DNA of 13,973 nt, taken from the NCBI GenBank assembly GCA_964519585.1, contig CAZFIO010000044.1:1-13973 (forward strand), read 5' to 3'. Each line of letters opens with the position of its first letter. The first letter of the stretch is position 1. The position numbers were made by a program, and so were the translations under genes. A model generated the notes under the pieces. That model had not been told where the DNA came from. It worked only from the letters and a program-made list of their open reading frames with translations, and searched no databases. Source of the stretch: CAZFIO01 sp964519585 (GTDB taxonomy: Bacteria; Bacillota; Clostridia; Tissierellales; Tissierellaceae). Below are positions 13,465-13,973 of this stretch, piece after piece.

Positions 13465-13973
13465 CTAAAGAATAACTTGCTTATGTCTTGCTGCATGACA
13501 TTGAATATTTACAGCAATTGGCAAACCTGCAATATGGGTTGGATAGGTTTCAATATTTACCTTAAATGATGTGGTAGTACCACCATAACCTTGAGGTCCA
13601 ATGCCCAGTGCATTTATATCTTCTAACAATTCTTTTTCTAAATTTTCATAATAAGGATTTTCTGAGTATTGATCCATGTCCCTCATTAAAGACTTTTTAG
13701 CTAGAAAAGCTGCTCTTTCAAAAGTTCCACCTATACCTACCCCTACAATTGTTGGTGGGCATGGGTTAGGGCCTGCTAATTCTACAGTTTCAAGTATAAA
13801 ATTCTTAACACCCTCTAGTCCATCAGCAGGTTTAAGCATTTTTAGCCTGGACATGTTTTCTGAACCAAATCCTTTTGGTGCTAAAGTAATTGAAAGTTGG
13901 TCACCTGGAACTATCTCATAATGAATTACTGCAGGGGTATTATCCTTTGTGTTTACCCTGTCTAGTGGATCTT
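13465..13973 (-). CDS. fumA: Class I (iron-sulfur) fumarate hydratase, alpha subunit, 3' part (5' end outside window)
   Basis: The minus-strand frame is open from the right edge to the stop at 13465, giving about 168 residues, the C-terminal 60 percent of a subunit normally about 280 long. The visible sequence starts DPLDRVNTKDNTPAVIHYEI and continues with VPGDQLSITLAPKGFGSENM, GPNPCPPTIVGVGIGGTFER and QCHAARHK. The cysteines in CPP and QCH are likely [4Fe-4S] ligands of the alpha subunit. The ATG at 13854 (MSRLKM) is internal, since conserved family sequence continues upstream of it. The beta subunit follows 12 bases later. It is the first visible gene of the fum/cit operon; the promoter lies outside the window. 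Tartrate dehydratase alpha is the alternative. Confidence 0.9.
   Translation of the reverse strand, partial: DPLDRVNTKDNTPAVIHYEIVPGDQLSITLAPKGFGSENMSRLKMLKPADGLEGVKNFILETVELAGPNPCPPTIVGVGIGGTFERAAFLAKKSLMRDMDQYSENPYYENLEKELLEDINALGIGPQGYGGTTTSFKVNIETYPTHIAGLPIAVNIQCHAARHKQVIL

Overview
The window is low-G+C, low-complexity-free bacterial DNA with strong purine-rich ribosome binding sites (AGGAGG type), heavy use of AGA/AGG and ATA codons, and a YteA-type TraR/DksA zinc-finger protein normally linked to sporulating Firmicutes. Together with a citrate-lyase/class I fumarase cluster this points to an anaerobic, probably spore-forming member of the Clostridia or Tissierellia. That placement is inference; no marker gene fixes the genus.

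Layout. Positions 1-540 are the leader-proximal end of a CRISPR array (eight identical 36-bp repeats, the first cut by the window edge, and seven spacers), which continues off the left edge. Repeat structure indicates transcription on the minus strand from a leader at about 541-760. No cas gene lies in the window. Positions 965-1468 (+) hold an apparent fusion remnant: ECF-like sigma region 2 joined in frame to the tail of a different protein. Positions 1531-3036 (-) encode a 501-residue protein I do not recognise. Positions 3186-3660 are a deletion scar where a 5'-truncated MFS transporter (-) and a decayed endonuclease V (+) meet head to head. Then come a YteA-like protein (-), a beta-CASP metallo-beta-lactamase ribonuclease (-), aspartate ammonia-lyase aspA (-), 4-alpha-glucanotransferase malQ (-), and a tight minus-strand run fumA(alpha, partial)-fumB(beta)-citD-citE-citF-citC-malQ reaching the right edge.

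How the genes work together. Citrate lyase (CitDEF, activated by CitC) splits citrate to acetate and oxaloacetate. The two-subunit iron-sulfur fumarase interconverts malate and fumarate, and AspA interconverts fumarate plus ammonia and aspartate. With a malate dehydrogenase encoded elsewhere, this links citrate, oxaloacetate, malate, fumarate and aspartate. The fum/cit genes overlap by 8, 11 and 17 bases, a sign of translational coupling. malQ starts 9 bases after citC, and aspA follows with no visible terminator but with its own promoter-like sequence. Clear hairpin terminators follow aspA, the ribonuclease gene and the 501-residue gene.

The points most worth a second look are: two CRISPR spacers that span Shine-Dalgarno/start-codon regions in the orientation expected of RNA-targeting crRNAs; a perfect 33-bp palindrome inserted directly after the citF stop codon; the sigma-factor fusion; the MFS/endonuclease V scar; and the unrecognised 501-residue protein. 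I do not see convincing evidence of a wholly new multi-gene system.
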